The position numbers and the translations under genes are program-made. A model generated the notes under the pieces. The model ran no database searches, was not told the origin of the DNA, and worked only from the letters and a program-made list of their open reading frames with translations. Source: Thalassospira sp. MCCC 1A01148 (GTDB lineage: Bacteria; Pseudomonadota; Alphaproteobacteria; Rhodospirillales; Thalassospiraceae). Taken from it: DNA of 64,000 nucleotides. The stretch is from the NCBI RefSeq assembly GCF_001613795.1, contig NZ_LPVZ01000022.1, positions 62,001 through 126,000 of the forward strand, read 5' to 3'. Shown here one piece after another: positions 8,492 to 16,822 of this stretch (within the stretch, counting starts at the first letter, position 1; every line of letters starts with the position of its first letter).

Positions 8492-9214
8492 ATGAGCCAG
8501 CAAAGACGTCGTCGTTTGATTATGGCCCGCCGCAAGGGCATTGGCCTTGTGCTGGTGATGGCAATCTCGATGATCGCGGGCATGACCGATGCCATCGGAC
8601 TTCTGATGGCGGGGGATTTTGTTTCCTTCATGTCGGGCAATACAACCCGTGCCGCCCTTGCCATCGGGTATGGGGACTGGTCAACGGCCACAATTCTGAT
8701 CAGTGCTGTCGGGTTCTTTATTATTGGTAATGCGCTTGGTGTTGTGGTTGCGGGCTGGTTTCGCAAACGTCTGGCCGGGTTGCTGGGTGTGGTCGCCGTT
8801 TTGTTGTGTCTGGCTGCCATCCTGCCGATTGAGATGCGCGGGTCACCTGCCTTCTTTCTGGTGGTTTTGTGCATGGGCATGATCAATGCCACGGTCGAAC
8901 ATATTGAAGGATTGCCGATTGGGCTGACCTATGTGACCGGTTCGCTGTCGCGGTTTGGACGCGGCATTGGCCGTTGGTTGACCGGGGATCGTCGCCATGA
9001 CTGGATCATTCAGATTGTGCCGTGGATCGGGATGGTGGTCGGGGCCGTGATTGGGGGCCTTTTGACTTTTGAAATCGGTCAGCAGGCGCTGTGGGTTGTC
9101 GCCGGTGCCACGGTGGCGGTTGCACTCTTTGCCTTTCGGGTGCCAAACCGATTGCAGACCCGCTTTCGCGCACCATCAGGTAGCCCGGCACCCCGGACTG
9201 CCAAGGGCAAGTAA
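8492..9214 (+). CDS. YoaK-family (DUF1275) membrane protein
   Basis: 240 residues with about six or seven membrane helices: first near 16-35 (GLVLVMAISMIAGMTDAIGL), then FVSFMSGNTTRAA, a signature of DUF1275 proteins, and further hydrophobic stretches up to about residue 225. The family is widespread and unassigned; an inner-membrane transporter role is often guessed. The start ATG at 8492 is followed by basic residues, fitting a cytoplasmic N-terminus. Nothing nearby suggests a substrate. Confidence 0.88.
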   Translation: MSQQRRRRLIMARRKGIGLVLVMAISMIAGMTDAIGLLMAGDFVSFMSGNTTRAALAIGYGDWSTATILISAVGFFIIGNALGVVVAGWFRKRLAGLLGVVAVLLCLAAILPIEMRGSPAFFLVVLCMGMINATVEHIEGLPIGLTYVTGSLSRFGRGIGRWLTGDRRHDWIIQIVPWIGMVVGAVIGGLLTFEIGQQALWVVAGATVAVALFAFRVPNRLQTRFRAPSGSPAPRTAKGK

Positions 9215-9326
9215 GACAAGCCATTGGCAAAACCGTCTTTTGGGTTTATTCGGTATAGTTATACCGATTTAAACTGTGTCCAAACAGCACGCCCCAAAAA
9301 GCCCAATATGCCCCAGAGGAAATGCC

Positions 9327-10112
9327 ATGACTGAGCAGACCGGACTGAATGTCACCATTGATGATCGCGTTGCCACCATCGCCATCTGTCAGCCGGAACG
9401 TAAAAACGCCCTGACCAAACCGATGTGGGGGGAACTTGCCAAGATTGTTCAGAACCTGTCGGATGATCTTGAGCTTCGCTGTGTGATCATTCGTGGTGGC
9501 GAAGGGGCCGGTTTTGGTGCCGGGGCCGACATTCATGAATTTGTGCGTGAACGGTCCGGGTTCGAGAAAGCACGTGATTACGGCCTGCTGCATGCAGAGG
9601 CGCTTCAAACCATTCAGAACTGCGTACATCCGGTAATTGCCGCGATTGATGGCCCGTGCATGGGGGCTTCCTTTGTGTTGGCCGCGTCCTGTGATCTGCG
9701 CATTGCTGCCGATGACGCGAAGTTCGCCGTGCCGCCGATGAAGCTGGGCGCCACGCTGGGCTATCCCGAACTGGAAATCATGCTTGATTTGCTCGGTGAG
9801 GCCGCACTTTTCGAGATCCTGCTGGAAGGTCAGGTTTTTGACGTCGCCCGTGCACGCGAGATCGGCTTTATCGCCCGTCATGTCGCGCTTGAAACATTTG
9901 ACGAAGAAGTCGCCAAGACCGGAAAACGCATTGCCGGTGGGGCGCCATTGACGCAACGCGCGCACAAACACATGCTAAATCGTTTGCGTCAGGGGGGGGC
10001 GATCGATGCGCGTGAATTTGATGAAGGCTACCGCGCCTTTGAAAGTGCCGATTTCAAGGAAGGCTACACCGCGTTCCTGGAAAAGCGCAAAGCGGTCTTC
10101 ACCGGCAAGTAG
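9327..10112 (+). CDS. Enoyl-CoA hydratase/isomerase family protein with altered active site
   Basis: 261 residues of crotonase fold, start ATG 9327 behind AGAGGA. The CoA/oxyanion segments are present (GFGAGADIHEF near 62-72 and DGPCMGASF near 109-116). However, the two glutamates used by true enoyl-CoA hydratases seem to be missing: by alignment to the rat enzyme they fall at Val117 and Pro137. Crotonase relatives without these residues can be isomerases, hydrolases, dehalogenases or decarboxylases, so a plain hydratase label is doubtful. There are no beta-oxidation genes next to it. The family is certain; the reaction is not. Confidence 0.88.
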   Translation: MTEQTGLNVTIDDRVATIAICQPERKNALTKPMWGELAKIVQNLSDDLELRCVIIRGGEGAGFGAGADIHEFVRERSGFEKARDYGLLHAEALQTIQNCVHPVIAAIDGPCMGASFVLAASCDLRIAADDAKFAVPPMKLGATLGYPELEIMLDLLGEAALFEILLEGQVFDVARAREIGFIARHVALETFDEEVAKTGKRIAGGAPLTQRAHKHMLNRLRQGGAIDAREFDEGYRAFESADFKEGYTAFLEKRKAVFTGK

Positions 10113-10138
10113 GCGCCCCGATTGCGGATCATCTGGCT

Positions 10139-11089
10139 TTACAACGTTTTGAGTCGCATGTTGCGGCGTGGGAGTGCAGACATAACTGCAGCCCCCGCCA
10201 GCAACGTAATCCCCGCCAAGCTCATGATATTGGGCAGGTCATCAAAGAACATGATGCTCCAGACGACAGCGAAAACCAGATAGGCGTTGTCAAACAGACC
10301 GACCGTGATCGAGGTCGATGTCTTATAGGCCTGCGCAACGGCGATGGCGATATAGGTCATGAAGGCGGCGAGAAGGCAGATAATGCTGAAATCCATCAGG
10401 GACAGCATTCGCCAGCCATCCATCAGGAATGACGATGTGGTGACCTCTGTCATCGGGTTGACCCATTCAAGCCCCATCAGCGCGATGCCGCCACCAACAG
10501 CCAGACACAGATTAAGGTTGATGGCCATGCCAAGCGATGTCTCGTTGCGGCAATGGGCCCGGGTCAAAACCGCCGCCATCGCGTAACACGCGGCCGCGCC
10601 GAAGGGCAGCAGCAAGCTTGGTGAAAGGTTTTCGGGACTTGGTTGAACGGCCATCACAACCCCGATCAAGCCTGCGCCCAAGGCGGCCTGGTCGGGAAGA
10701 TCAATCGGTGTGCCGAGTATCAGACGGGCAAATACCGCCATGAAGAGTGGGGCAGTGTAAAGTGCGGCGGCCGCGACAGCAAATGACATGTCGGGCAGGC
10801 CGCAATAATACAGCAACCACATCGTACAGAGCAGCAGGCTTCGCACGATGACCCACCGCGTTGGCCGAACAAGTGATTTGGTGCCGCGTTTTTTGAAGCG
10901 CCAGATCACGAGCAAAAAGACACAGGCCAGTGCTGAGCGCAGAAAAATCAGTTGGGCAATGCTGAACCGGTCATTGTGCAGTTTGACCAGCGCGTCAGAC
11001 AGGGAAAGCAGGCACACTGCAGATGTAATCAGGATAACCCCAAGGAATGTAGTGTTGCGTGAGATAATGTTTTCCATGAATTTACCCAT
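10139..11089 (-). CDS. EamA/DMT family membrane transporter
   Basis: About 316 residues with ten predicted membrane helices in two EamA repeats, the drug/metabolite transporter layout. The first helix follows the short cytoplasmic N-terminus (TTFLGVILITSAVCLLSLSD) and a later one is WVIVRSLLLCTMWLLYYCGL. Such proteins mostly export amino acids or metabolites across the inner membrane. The start is unsure: ATG codons at 11101, 11089 and 11077 are all possible and no clear ribosome site separates them. It is divergent from a LysR gene, the usual exporter-regulator pairing, so the substrate is probably also the LysR ligand. Confidence 0.88.
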   Translation of the reverse strand: MGKFMENIISRNTTFLGVILITSAVCLLSLSDALVKLHNDRFSIAQLIFLRSALACVFLLVIWRFKKRGTKSLVRPTRWVIVRSLLLCTMWLLYYCGLPDMSFAVAAAALYTAPLFMAVFARLILGTPIDLPDQAALGAGLIGVVMAVQPSPENLSPSLLLPFGAAACYAMAAVLTRAHCRNETSLGMAINLNLCLAVGGGIALMGLEWVNPMTEVTTSSFLMDGWRMLSLMDFSIICLLAAFMTYIAIAVAQAYKTSTSITVGLFDNAYLVFAVVWSIMFFDDLPNIMSLAGITLLAGAAVMSALPRRNMRLKTL

Positions 11090-11126
11090 CTTTGAGTGCA
11101 TAGGGTTGTATCTATCGCCAATTGCC

Positions 11127-11149
11127 ATCAGTCTGAAACGACTTCTGAT
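11127..11149. promoter_or_regulatory. Imperfect dyad in the divergent DMT/LysR promoter region
   Basis: ATCAG-N13-CTGAT in the 82-bp gap between the exporter and the LysR gene. The spacing is within the range of LysR-bound dyads. Evidence is limited to symmetry and position. Confidence 0.4.
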
Positions 11150-11171
11150 CTATTTTGCATGAGTTCTGGTT

Positions 11172-12080
11172 ATGGAAAAATGGCAGCGAAACTTGCCGCC
11201 CCTGACATCGCTTTTGCCGTTTGAGGCCGCCGCACGGCATGAGAGCTTTACACTGGCTGCTGAGGAGCTTGGCCTGACCCAGGCCGCGATCAGCAAGCAG
11301 ATCCGAATTCTGGAAAAGGATTTGGGGACCGTGTTGTTTGAGCGCCGCAACAGGGCCGTCTTCCTGACCGAGGAGGGGCGTCGGTTCGGGCGTATTGTCG
11401 GGTTGGCACTGGGCGATATTTCCCAGGAAGCGACCTTTATGCGCAAGTCCGGGTCATCTGGCGAGATCGTTTTGTTCTGCCAGCTGTGCGAGGCGTTTTA
11501 TTGGCTGATGCCCCGATTGTCGGATTTTCATCATCAACATCCCGAGATCGAGCTTCGGGTCAAAAGTTCGGTCAAACCGATTGTCGATGCCGATCAACCC
11601 TTTGATGTCGCCCTGCAAACCACCGGGCGCAGGCATGGTTCCTATCCGTTGGCCTTTACGGCGTCCGATGCGGTGTTTCCGGTCTGTAGTCCGAACTATC
11701 TCGGGTCAGACCAGGCGCCCTTGGCGCTCGAAGATCTGCCTGGTCATGTTTTGTTATCGCATCGGGTCGTGCCGCAGGATTGGCTTGATTGGGACGGGTG
11801 GCTTGATGAGGTCGGTGCGACCGATATTGCCCATCTCAAAACCAAGGACTTTGATAGTTATCCGCTGGTGTTGCAGGCGGCTGTTTCAGGCCAGGGCATT
11901 GCCCTTGGCTGGCAGAGAACTGTCGAGCAAATGCTTGATCAAGGCATATTGATACGGCCCTGTGCGGAACAGGTTTTTCATCCGGCCGGAATATCGGTGT
12001 TCAGAGGGTTGCGTGGTCAGGTTTCTGACCCGGCGACTGAGGCACTTGTTGCCTGGCTGCGTGCGGAGTTGTGCGCGTGA
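11172..12080 (+). CDS. LysR family transcriptional regulator (GcvA-like)
   Basis: 302 residues. The N-terminal winged helix covers about 10-70: PPLTSLLPFEAAARHESFTL opens it, as in GcvA-type LysR proteins, then AISKQIRILEKDLGTVLFER. The effector domain covers about 95-300. It lies divergently 82 bases from an EamA exporter, so it probably controls that exporter. A dyad ATCAG-N13-CTGAT lies in the shared promoter region. Confidence 0.92.
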   Translation: MEKWQRNLPPLTSLLPFEAAARHESFTLAAEELGLTQAAISKQIRILEKDLGTVLFERRNRAVFLTEEGRRFGRIVGLALGDISQEATFMRKSGSSGEIVLFCQLCEAFYWLMPRLSDFHHQHPEIELRVKSSVKPIVDADQPFDVALQTTGRRHGSYPLAFTASDAVFPVCSPNYLGSDQAPLALEDLPGHVLLSHRVVPQDWLDWDGWLDEVGATDIAHLKTKDFDSYPLVLQAAVSGQGIALGWQRTVEQMLDQGILIRPCAEQVFHPAGISVFRGLRGQVSDPATEALVAWLRAELCA

Positions 12081-12093
12081 TCAGGCCGCCGCC

Positions 12094-12603
12094 TTACCAA
12101 GAGATATCCGGTGTCAACGGCACGTCAGTGATGCCGTAATCCATGCCCATCTTGTGCAATTCGCTTGTGATTTGTGATCTGTGATGGGTTTGGTGATTGA
12201 AAAACTGAATGAGAAACAGCGGGCGCGGCAGGTTGCGCGTGATGCCGTCGACACCGGTGAATTCGCGATATCCATCCTGCCAGTCACGGTCCTCCGAGGC
12301 GACAATAGCCTCGATCTCGGCATCTAGGTTGCGGCGGATCTGCCGCAACTCATCAAAACCGTCGGCGACCTGGGTGTGGGCGTCATAGACCGGGGCGTTT
12401 CCGGTTTTCATGATGCTGAGAATACGACGGTCTATATGCACCAGATGATTAAGGGTGGCATTGATCGACTTAAAGAACATGCCGCGATCACGGCGGCGTT
12501 CTTCGTCGCCAATCTGATCGCAAAGATCATAAAGCACGTTGTTCTGCCATGTGTTGTATTTGGCCATTGCGCAGCCATAGTCGTCAAATGTCATCCGGGC
12601 CAT
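12094..12603 (-). CDS. DinB-fold protein, copy 1
   Basis: 169 residues of the DinB four-helix fold. Likely metal ligands are His53 (LNHLVHID) and the His137/His141 pair (FNHQTHHRSQ), the usual three-His pattern. Members include metal-dependent thiol transferases and many unassigned proteins. It aligns without gaps to the protein at 14070-14582, with about 60% identity by my count over 169 positions, so the two are duplicates. AGGAT lies in front of the ATG at 12603. It is transcribed away from the LysR gene and follows the MFS exporter on the same strand with a 40-bp gap. Confidence 0.9.
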   Translation of the reverse strand: MARMTFDDYGCAMAKYNTWQNNVLYDLCDQIGDEERRRDRGMFFKSINATLNHLVHIDRRILSIMKTGNAPVYDAHTQVADGFDELRQIRRNLDAEIEAIVASEDRDWQDGYREFTGVDGITRNLPRPLFLIQFFNHQTHHRSQITSELHKMGMDYGITDVPLTPDISW

Positions 12604-12643
12604 TGAAGATATCCTGAAATGAGTGGTGGCGGGGTCGGCTTGA

Positions 12644-13861
12644 TCAGGCGGGGGATTCTGTCTGTTTTGCGTCGGCCATAAAATGAACCATCAGGTTGGC
12701 AAAAATCGCAAAGCCCAGCATCGAAACCGTCAGTGGCAACAATGTGTTGTCATGAAAATGACCGATGACGATGCCCGCAACCGCGCCGGTGGCGAACTGG
12801 ATCGTTCCCAAAAGGGCGGTCGCCGTACCGCCGATATACGGGAAATACTGCATGAAGGATGCCGTGGCATTCGGGGCCGTCAGACCGATCAGTCCGACCG
12901 AGAACATGATGAACGGCACCACTGTCCACAAGCTTGGCTCAAAGACATTTGTGGCAATGAACAGGCCGATGGTCGCGAGCAGTTGAATGCCAGTGCCGAT
13001 TTTTAGAATCTGATGGCATTCGAGGCGTTTGAGCAACGGGTTGTTGAGCCGGTTACAGATGATAATCACCGCAACATTGGCCCCGAACAGATAGGGGAAG
13101 TATGCCTGCGGCACGCCAAAGAAATCGATATACATGAACGGGCTGTCGGTGACGAAACTGAACATCACTGCACTGGCCCCGGCATGGGTCAGCATAAAGC
13201 CAACCGCCTTGCGAGTGCGCAGGACTTCCAGATAAGTCCACCAGACCCGGCGCACCGGGCCGGGATGGCGTCGGCGCAGCAAGCTTGTTTCGGGCAGTTT
13301 CAGGTAAACGATGGCAAGCATCACAGTGCCATAGACAATCAGCAGCACGAAGATCGATTGCCAGGTCGACCAGACCAGCAGTACCGAGCCGATGGTTGGT
13401 GCGACAAGCGGTGCAATCATCATGATCACCGCAATCAGCGCAAACATGCGCGCAGCTTCCTTGCCATCAAACAGATCGCGTACCGACGCACCGACAATAA
13501 CAATCGAAAACCCGCCGCCAATCGCCTGGAAAAAGCGCATGACATTAAGCGAAAAGGCGCTGTCGACGGTGGTGATGATCGCGCTGGTGACGATATAGAT
13601 GACCAAACCGACCAAGGCGATGGGCCGTCGACCAACCCGGTCAGACAGCGGTCCGCCGATCAATTGTCCCAGGGCAAATCCGATCAAGAAAGTACTGACG
13701 GAGACTTCAACAGCGTGGGTGGCCTCGCCAAAGTCGCGTGCCATTGCCGGGATCGCCGGCAGGTAGGTATCAATGGCAAATGGTGCCGTCGCAACCAGTG
13801 CGGCAAGCAGGATGGCAAGCTTTTTCGGGTCAAGCGTTGCGCCGGGCAGGGGCGTGGACAT
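12644..13861 (-). CDS. MFS transporter, Bcr/CflA drug-resistance family
   Basis: 405 residues and twelve predicted membrane helices. The N-terminal half carries the Bcr/CflA pattern (FAIDTYLPAIPAMARDFG in helix 1) and the MFS loop 2-3 motif GGPLSDRVGRRPIALVG. These inner-membrane pumps export drugs such as bicyclomycin or chloramphenicol with proton entry. The ATG at 13861 is preferred over a TTG two codons earlier. It is flanked by two DinB-fold paralogues on the same strand (12094-12603 downstream and 14070-14582 upstream), an arrangement that may mark one detoxification or resistance unit. Confidence 0.93.
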   Translation of the reverse strand: MSTPLPGATLDPKKLAILLAALVATAPFAIDTYLPAIPAMARDFGEATHAVEVSVSTFLIGFALGQLIGGPLSDRVGRRPIALVGLVIYIVTSAIITTVDSAFSLNVMRFFQAIGGGFSIVIVGASVRDLFDGKEAARMFALIAVIMMIAPLVAPTIGSVLLVWSTWQSIFVLLIVYGTVMLAIVYLKLPETSLLRRRHPGPVRRVWWTYLEVLRTRKAVGFMLTHAGASAVMFSFVTDSPFMYIDFFGVPQAYFPYLFGANVAVIIICNRLNNPLLKRLECHQILKIGTGIQLLATIGLFIATNVFEPSLWTVVPFIMFSVGLIGLTAPNATASFMQYFPYIGGTATALLGTIQFATGAVAGIVIGHFHDNTLLPLTVSMLGFAIFANLMVHFMADAKQTESPA

Positions 13862-14069
13862 GCGCAATCAATTCCGTTCTGTGTTTGGCGGCGGGTCAGG
13901 GAGCCCGACCAGAGGGTACGCGTTGCGCGGAGTATGCAGGCACGCACAGGTAAGCGCAGGTAAGCGAAGTACCCAAGGCGCAGCAATGTGGGGCTTCGGG
14001 TGCAGTAATCCCGAGCCCTGTATTATCCATAAAATTCAGTCTTCTGCCAGCGGTTGCTTGGATCGCGAC

Positions 14070-14582
14070 TTAGCTTATTGGCAGATCGGGCGTGTAGGGC
14101 ACATCGGTGTTGCCGTAATCAAGGCCCATCTTGTGCAGTTCGCTTGTGATTTGTGAGCGATGGTGGGTCTGATGGTTGAACAACTGCACCAGAAACAGCT
14201 GGCGCGGCAGTTTGCGCGTCACGCCATCGGGAAAGGGCAGTTCGCGGATTTCATCCTGCCAACTGTGATCCGTGCCTTCGACAAATTCGGTGATTTCAGC
14301 ATCGACTTCGTTACGCATGGCTTTCAGGGTTTCGAAGTCATCCGCGACGACCGAGGTCGGCTGAAACGGGCCTGCTTCGCCGGTGCGCAAAATGGTCAGG
14401 ATGCGCAAATCGACATACAGAATATGGTTTAGCGTGTTGTGGATCGAACCAAAAAACATGCCGCGATCCTTGCGCCGTTCGACATCGCCAATCTGTTCGC
14501 ACAAATCAAACAGCACGCTATTCTGCCAGCTGTTATAGGTCGCCATGCAGCGGCCATAGTCGTTGAAATTCATCTTGGACAT
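14070..14582 (-). CDS. DinB-fold protein, copy 2
   Basis: 170 residues from ATG 14582, with AGGAG about 12 bases upstream. Same three-His pattern as copy 1: His53 (LNHILYVD), His137 and His141 (FNHQTHHRSQ). The 30 residues around the C-terminal His pair are nearly identical in both copies, while residues 70-100 diverge most. The two copies bracket the Bcr/CflA gene, so the duplication either enclosed that gene or one copy moved. The substrate is unknown. Confidence 0.9.
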   Translation of the reverse strand: MSKMNFNDYGRCMATYNSWQNSVLFDLCEQIGDVERRKDRGMFFGSIHNTLNHILYVDLRILTILRTGEAGPFQPTSVVADDFETLKAMRNEVDAEITEFVEGTDHSWQDEIRELPFPDGVTRKLPRQLFLVQLFNHQTHHRSQITSELHKMGLDYGNTDVPYTPDLPIS

Positions 14583-14691
14583 TTTAGAACCACTCCTTTT
14601 CAGGGCGCGCACCTTGTTGTGCGTTCTTTGGGGTTGTCAAACATTCACCTGATACTACCGCATGTCAGAAGACGTGGCACTGAAATACATC

Positions 14692-14721
14692 AAGGGCGGC
14701 ATCCGCTTGAATGCCGCCCTT
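14692..14721 (-). terminator. Terminator of the dctPQM operon
   Basis: Perfect 11-bp arms AAGGGCGGCAT / ATGCCGCCCTT around an 8-base loop, about 30 bases past the dctM stop. The T-run on the minus strand is poor, so the call rests on the hairpin. Confidence 0.7.
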
Positions 14722-14753
14722 GGTCTTTGATGGATGTTTTTGGCGATGGCCCG

Positions 14754-16163
14754 TTAGTGGGTCATGATCCGTTCCGGTCCCATCAGGGTGGTCGGAAGCC
14801 AGGTCGAAATCGCCGGGATATAGGTGACCAGCACCAGGAAGACCAGCAGGATCAAAAGCCACGGGAAGGCGGCTTTGACAACCTTGAGCAATGGCATGCC
14901 GGTGATCCCGGATGTGACAAACAGGTTCAACCCGACCGGCGGCGTGATCATGCCGATTTCCATATTGACCACCATGATGATGCCCAGATGAATCGGATCA
15001 ATGCCAAGCTGCATGGCAATCGGAAACAGGATCGGTGCCATGATCAGAAGGATCGCGCTTGGCTCCATGAAGTTGCCGGCAATCAGCAGAACGATGTTTA
15101 CAACAATCAGGAAGCCCCATGCCGGTAAACCCCATCCGATGATGGTTTCAGCAATGGTGTGCGGGATACGTTCGGATGTCAGAACATGGGCGAACAGCAT
15201 CGCATTGGCGATGATGAACATCAGCATGATCGTGACCTTGCCTGCATCCAGAAGGACGTGGCGGATTTCCTTGTCAAACGGCAGCAGGGCAAGGGCCTTG
15301 CCCATTTGTGGCACGTTATGCGCGATCAGGCTGCCGATGGACTTGTTGCCGCTTTCCGGCACCCAGGGCAGTTCCTTGATCGGGCCCATGTCACGGTAAA
15401 ACAGCACCGCGACAAACATGGCATAGAACGCAGCAACGGCTGCGGCTTCGGTCGGGGTGAAAACGCCGCCATAGATACCGCCCATGATCAGGATCACCAG
15501 CAACAGGCCACCCGATGCGGAAAACAGTGCGCTTCCCCATTCGCCAAGTGTCGGGCGTGGCTGGCTTGGCAGTTTCTTGATGCGTGCGACGATATAGATC
15601 GCGGTCATCAGCATCAGGCCGACCATGATGCCCGGAAAAACACCGGCCAGGAACATACGACCCACCGACACCTCGGTCGCGGCGGCATAGACCACCATGA
15701 CAATGGATGGCGGGATCAGGATGCCAAGCGTACCGGCGTTACAGATAACACCAGCTGCAAAGCTTTGCGGGTAGCCTGCGCGAACCATACCGGCAATCAC
15801 GATGGAGCCGATGGCAACAACCGTTGCCGGGCTTGAGCCCGAAACAGCGGCAAACAGCATACAGGCCAGAACCGATGCCATGGCAAGGCCGCCCGGGAAC
15901 CAGCCGACCGTATCAATGGCAAAGCGGATCAGGCGGCGCGCAACGCCCCCGGTCGAAAGAAAGGCCGATGCCAGAATGAAGTAGGGAATGGCAAGCAGGG
16001 TATAGTGTTCCATGCCGCCAAAAAGTTTCTCTGCGAGTGTGGCCAGGCTGTCATCGCCAAACAGAAGAATGGTCGAAAGAGATGCGACGCCAAGCGATAT
16101 GGCAATTGGTGCGCCAAACGCCATCAAGCCAAACAGCAGGATAAACAGGAATGCAATCGTCAT
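14754..16163 (-). CDS. dctM: TRAP transporter large permease (DctM)
   Basis: The large membrane subunit that carries out sodium-driven uptake together with DctQ and the periplasmic DctP. 469 residues, about twelve helices: starts FLFILLFGLMAFGAPIAISL and has the conserved CNAGTLGILIPPSIVMVVYA and GVFTPTEAAAVAAFYAMF segments. It is 30-40 residues longer than most DctM proteins. The extra stretch is hydrophilic, at about 258-300 between two helices (starts FYRDMGPIKELPWVPE). GGGGGA precedes the ATG. DctM starts 21 bases after the dctQ stop and is the last gene of the operon. Confidence 0.95.
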   Translation of the reverse strand: MTIAFLFILLFGLMAFGAPIAISLGVASLSTILLFGDDSLATLAEKLFGGMEHYTLLAIPYFILASAFLSTGGVARRLIRFAIDTVGWFPGGLAMASVLACMLFAAVSGSSPATVVAIGSIVIAGMVRAGYPQSFAAGVICNAGTLGILIPPSIVMVVYAAATEVSVGRMFLAGVFPGIMVGLMLMTAIYIVARIKKLPSQPRPTLGEWGSALFSASGGLLLVILIMGGIYGGVFTPTEAAAVAAFYAMFVAVLFYRDMGPIKELPWVPESGNKSIGSLIAHNVPQMGKALALLPFDKEIRHVLLDAGKVTIMLMFIIANAMLFAHVLTSERIPHTIAETIIGWGLPAWGFLIVVNIVLLIAGNFMEPSAILLIMAPILFPIAMQLGIDPIHLGIIMVVNMEIGMITPPVGLNLFVTSGITGMPLLKVVKAAFPWLLILLVFLVLVTYIPAISTWLPTTLMGPERIMTH

Positions 16164-16184
16164 TTATATGTCCCCCTGTCCGGC

Positions 16185-16775
16185 TTACGATTTTGGCGTC
16201 GAAGCGGGCGCGGATTTGTTGTCATCCGCATTGGCTGCGCCACCAGCGCTACCCGCATGGGCAAGCTGGTCAATCGCTTCGCGTGCTTCGTCTGCCAGAT
16301 TAAAGCCGACCTGTTTTCCGGTAATGATGCGCCACCCGACCTGTGCCAGGCGGAATGCAAGTAATCCTGCGCCAACCGGCATGATCAGATAGACGATCCA
16401 CAGCATGACAGGGCTGTCTTCGGCTTCCATTTCCAGCATGTGGTTGAAGCTGACAAGCTCCCACCCGCCAATGATCAACCAGCTTGAATACAGGATGCCG
16501 GCGGCCACCACGATCAGGCCGATGACACGTTGAACGCTGTTGGGGAACAGGCGCACAAGGGCATCGACACCGATGTGCGAGCCAACCTTTACCCCATAGG
16601 ACATGCCAAACAGGATCAGCCAGGCAAACAGGAATTCGGTGATTTCCAGAGCCCAGGTCAGGCCGGAATTGAAAACATAACGCATGATGACGTTTACAAA
16701 GGTAAGCGACGTCATGGCGGCGAGCAGGAGGGCAATAATGCCCTCCTCCAGCCGGTTAACGACCGTTGAGATCAT
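16185..16775 (-). CDS. dctQ: TRAP transporter small permease (DctQ)
   Basis: 196 residues with four membrane helices in the first 160 (first EEGIIALLLAAMTSLTFVNV), the standard DctQ layout, including the FAWLILFGMSYGVKVGSHI signature of helix 2. The last 35 residues form a hydrophilic Ala/Asp/Ser-rich tail that is not typical. Partner of DctM in the inner membrane. AAAGGA lies before the ATG at 16775. It is 47 bases downstream of dctP. Confidence 0.94.
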   Translation of the reverse strand: MISTVVNRLEEGIIALLLAAMTSLTFVNVIMRYVFNSGLTWALEITEFLFAWLILFGMSYGVKVGSHIGVDALVRLFPNSVQRVIGLIVVAAGILYSSWLIIGGWELVSFNHMLEMEAEDSPVMLWIVYLIMPVGAGLLAFRLAQVGWRIITGKQVGFNLADEAREAIDQLAHAGSAGGAANADDNKSAPASTPKS

Positions 16776-16822
16776 CGTAAACGGTCCTTTTCCGATAATG
16801 TTGGATTGGAAAAATTACGTGA

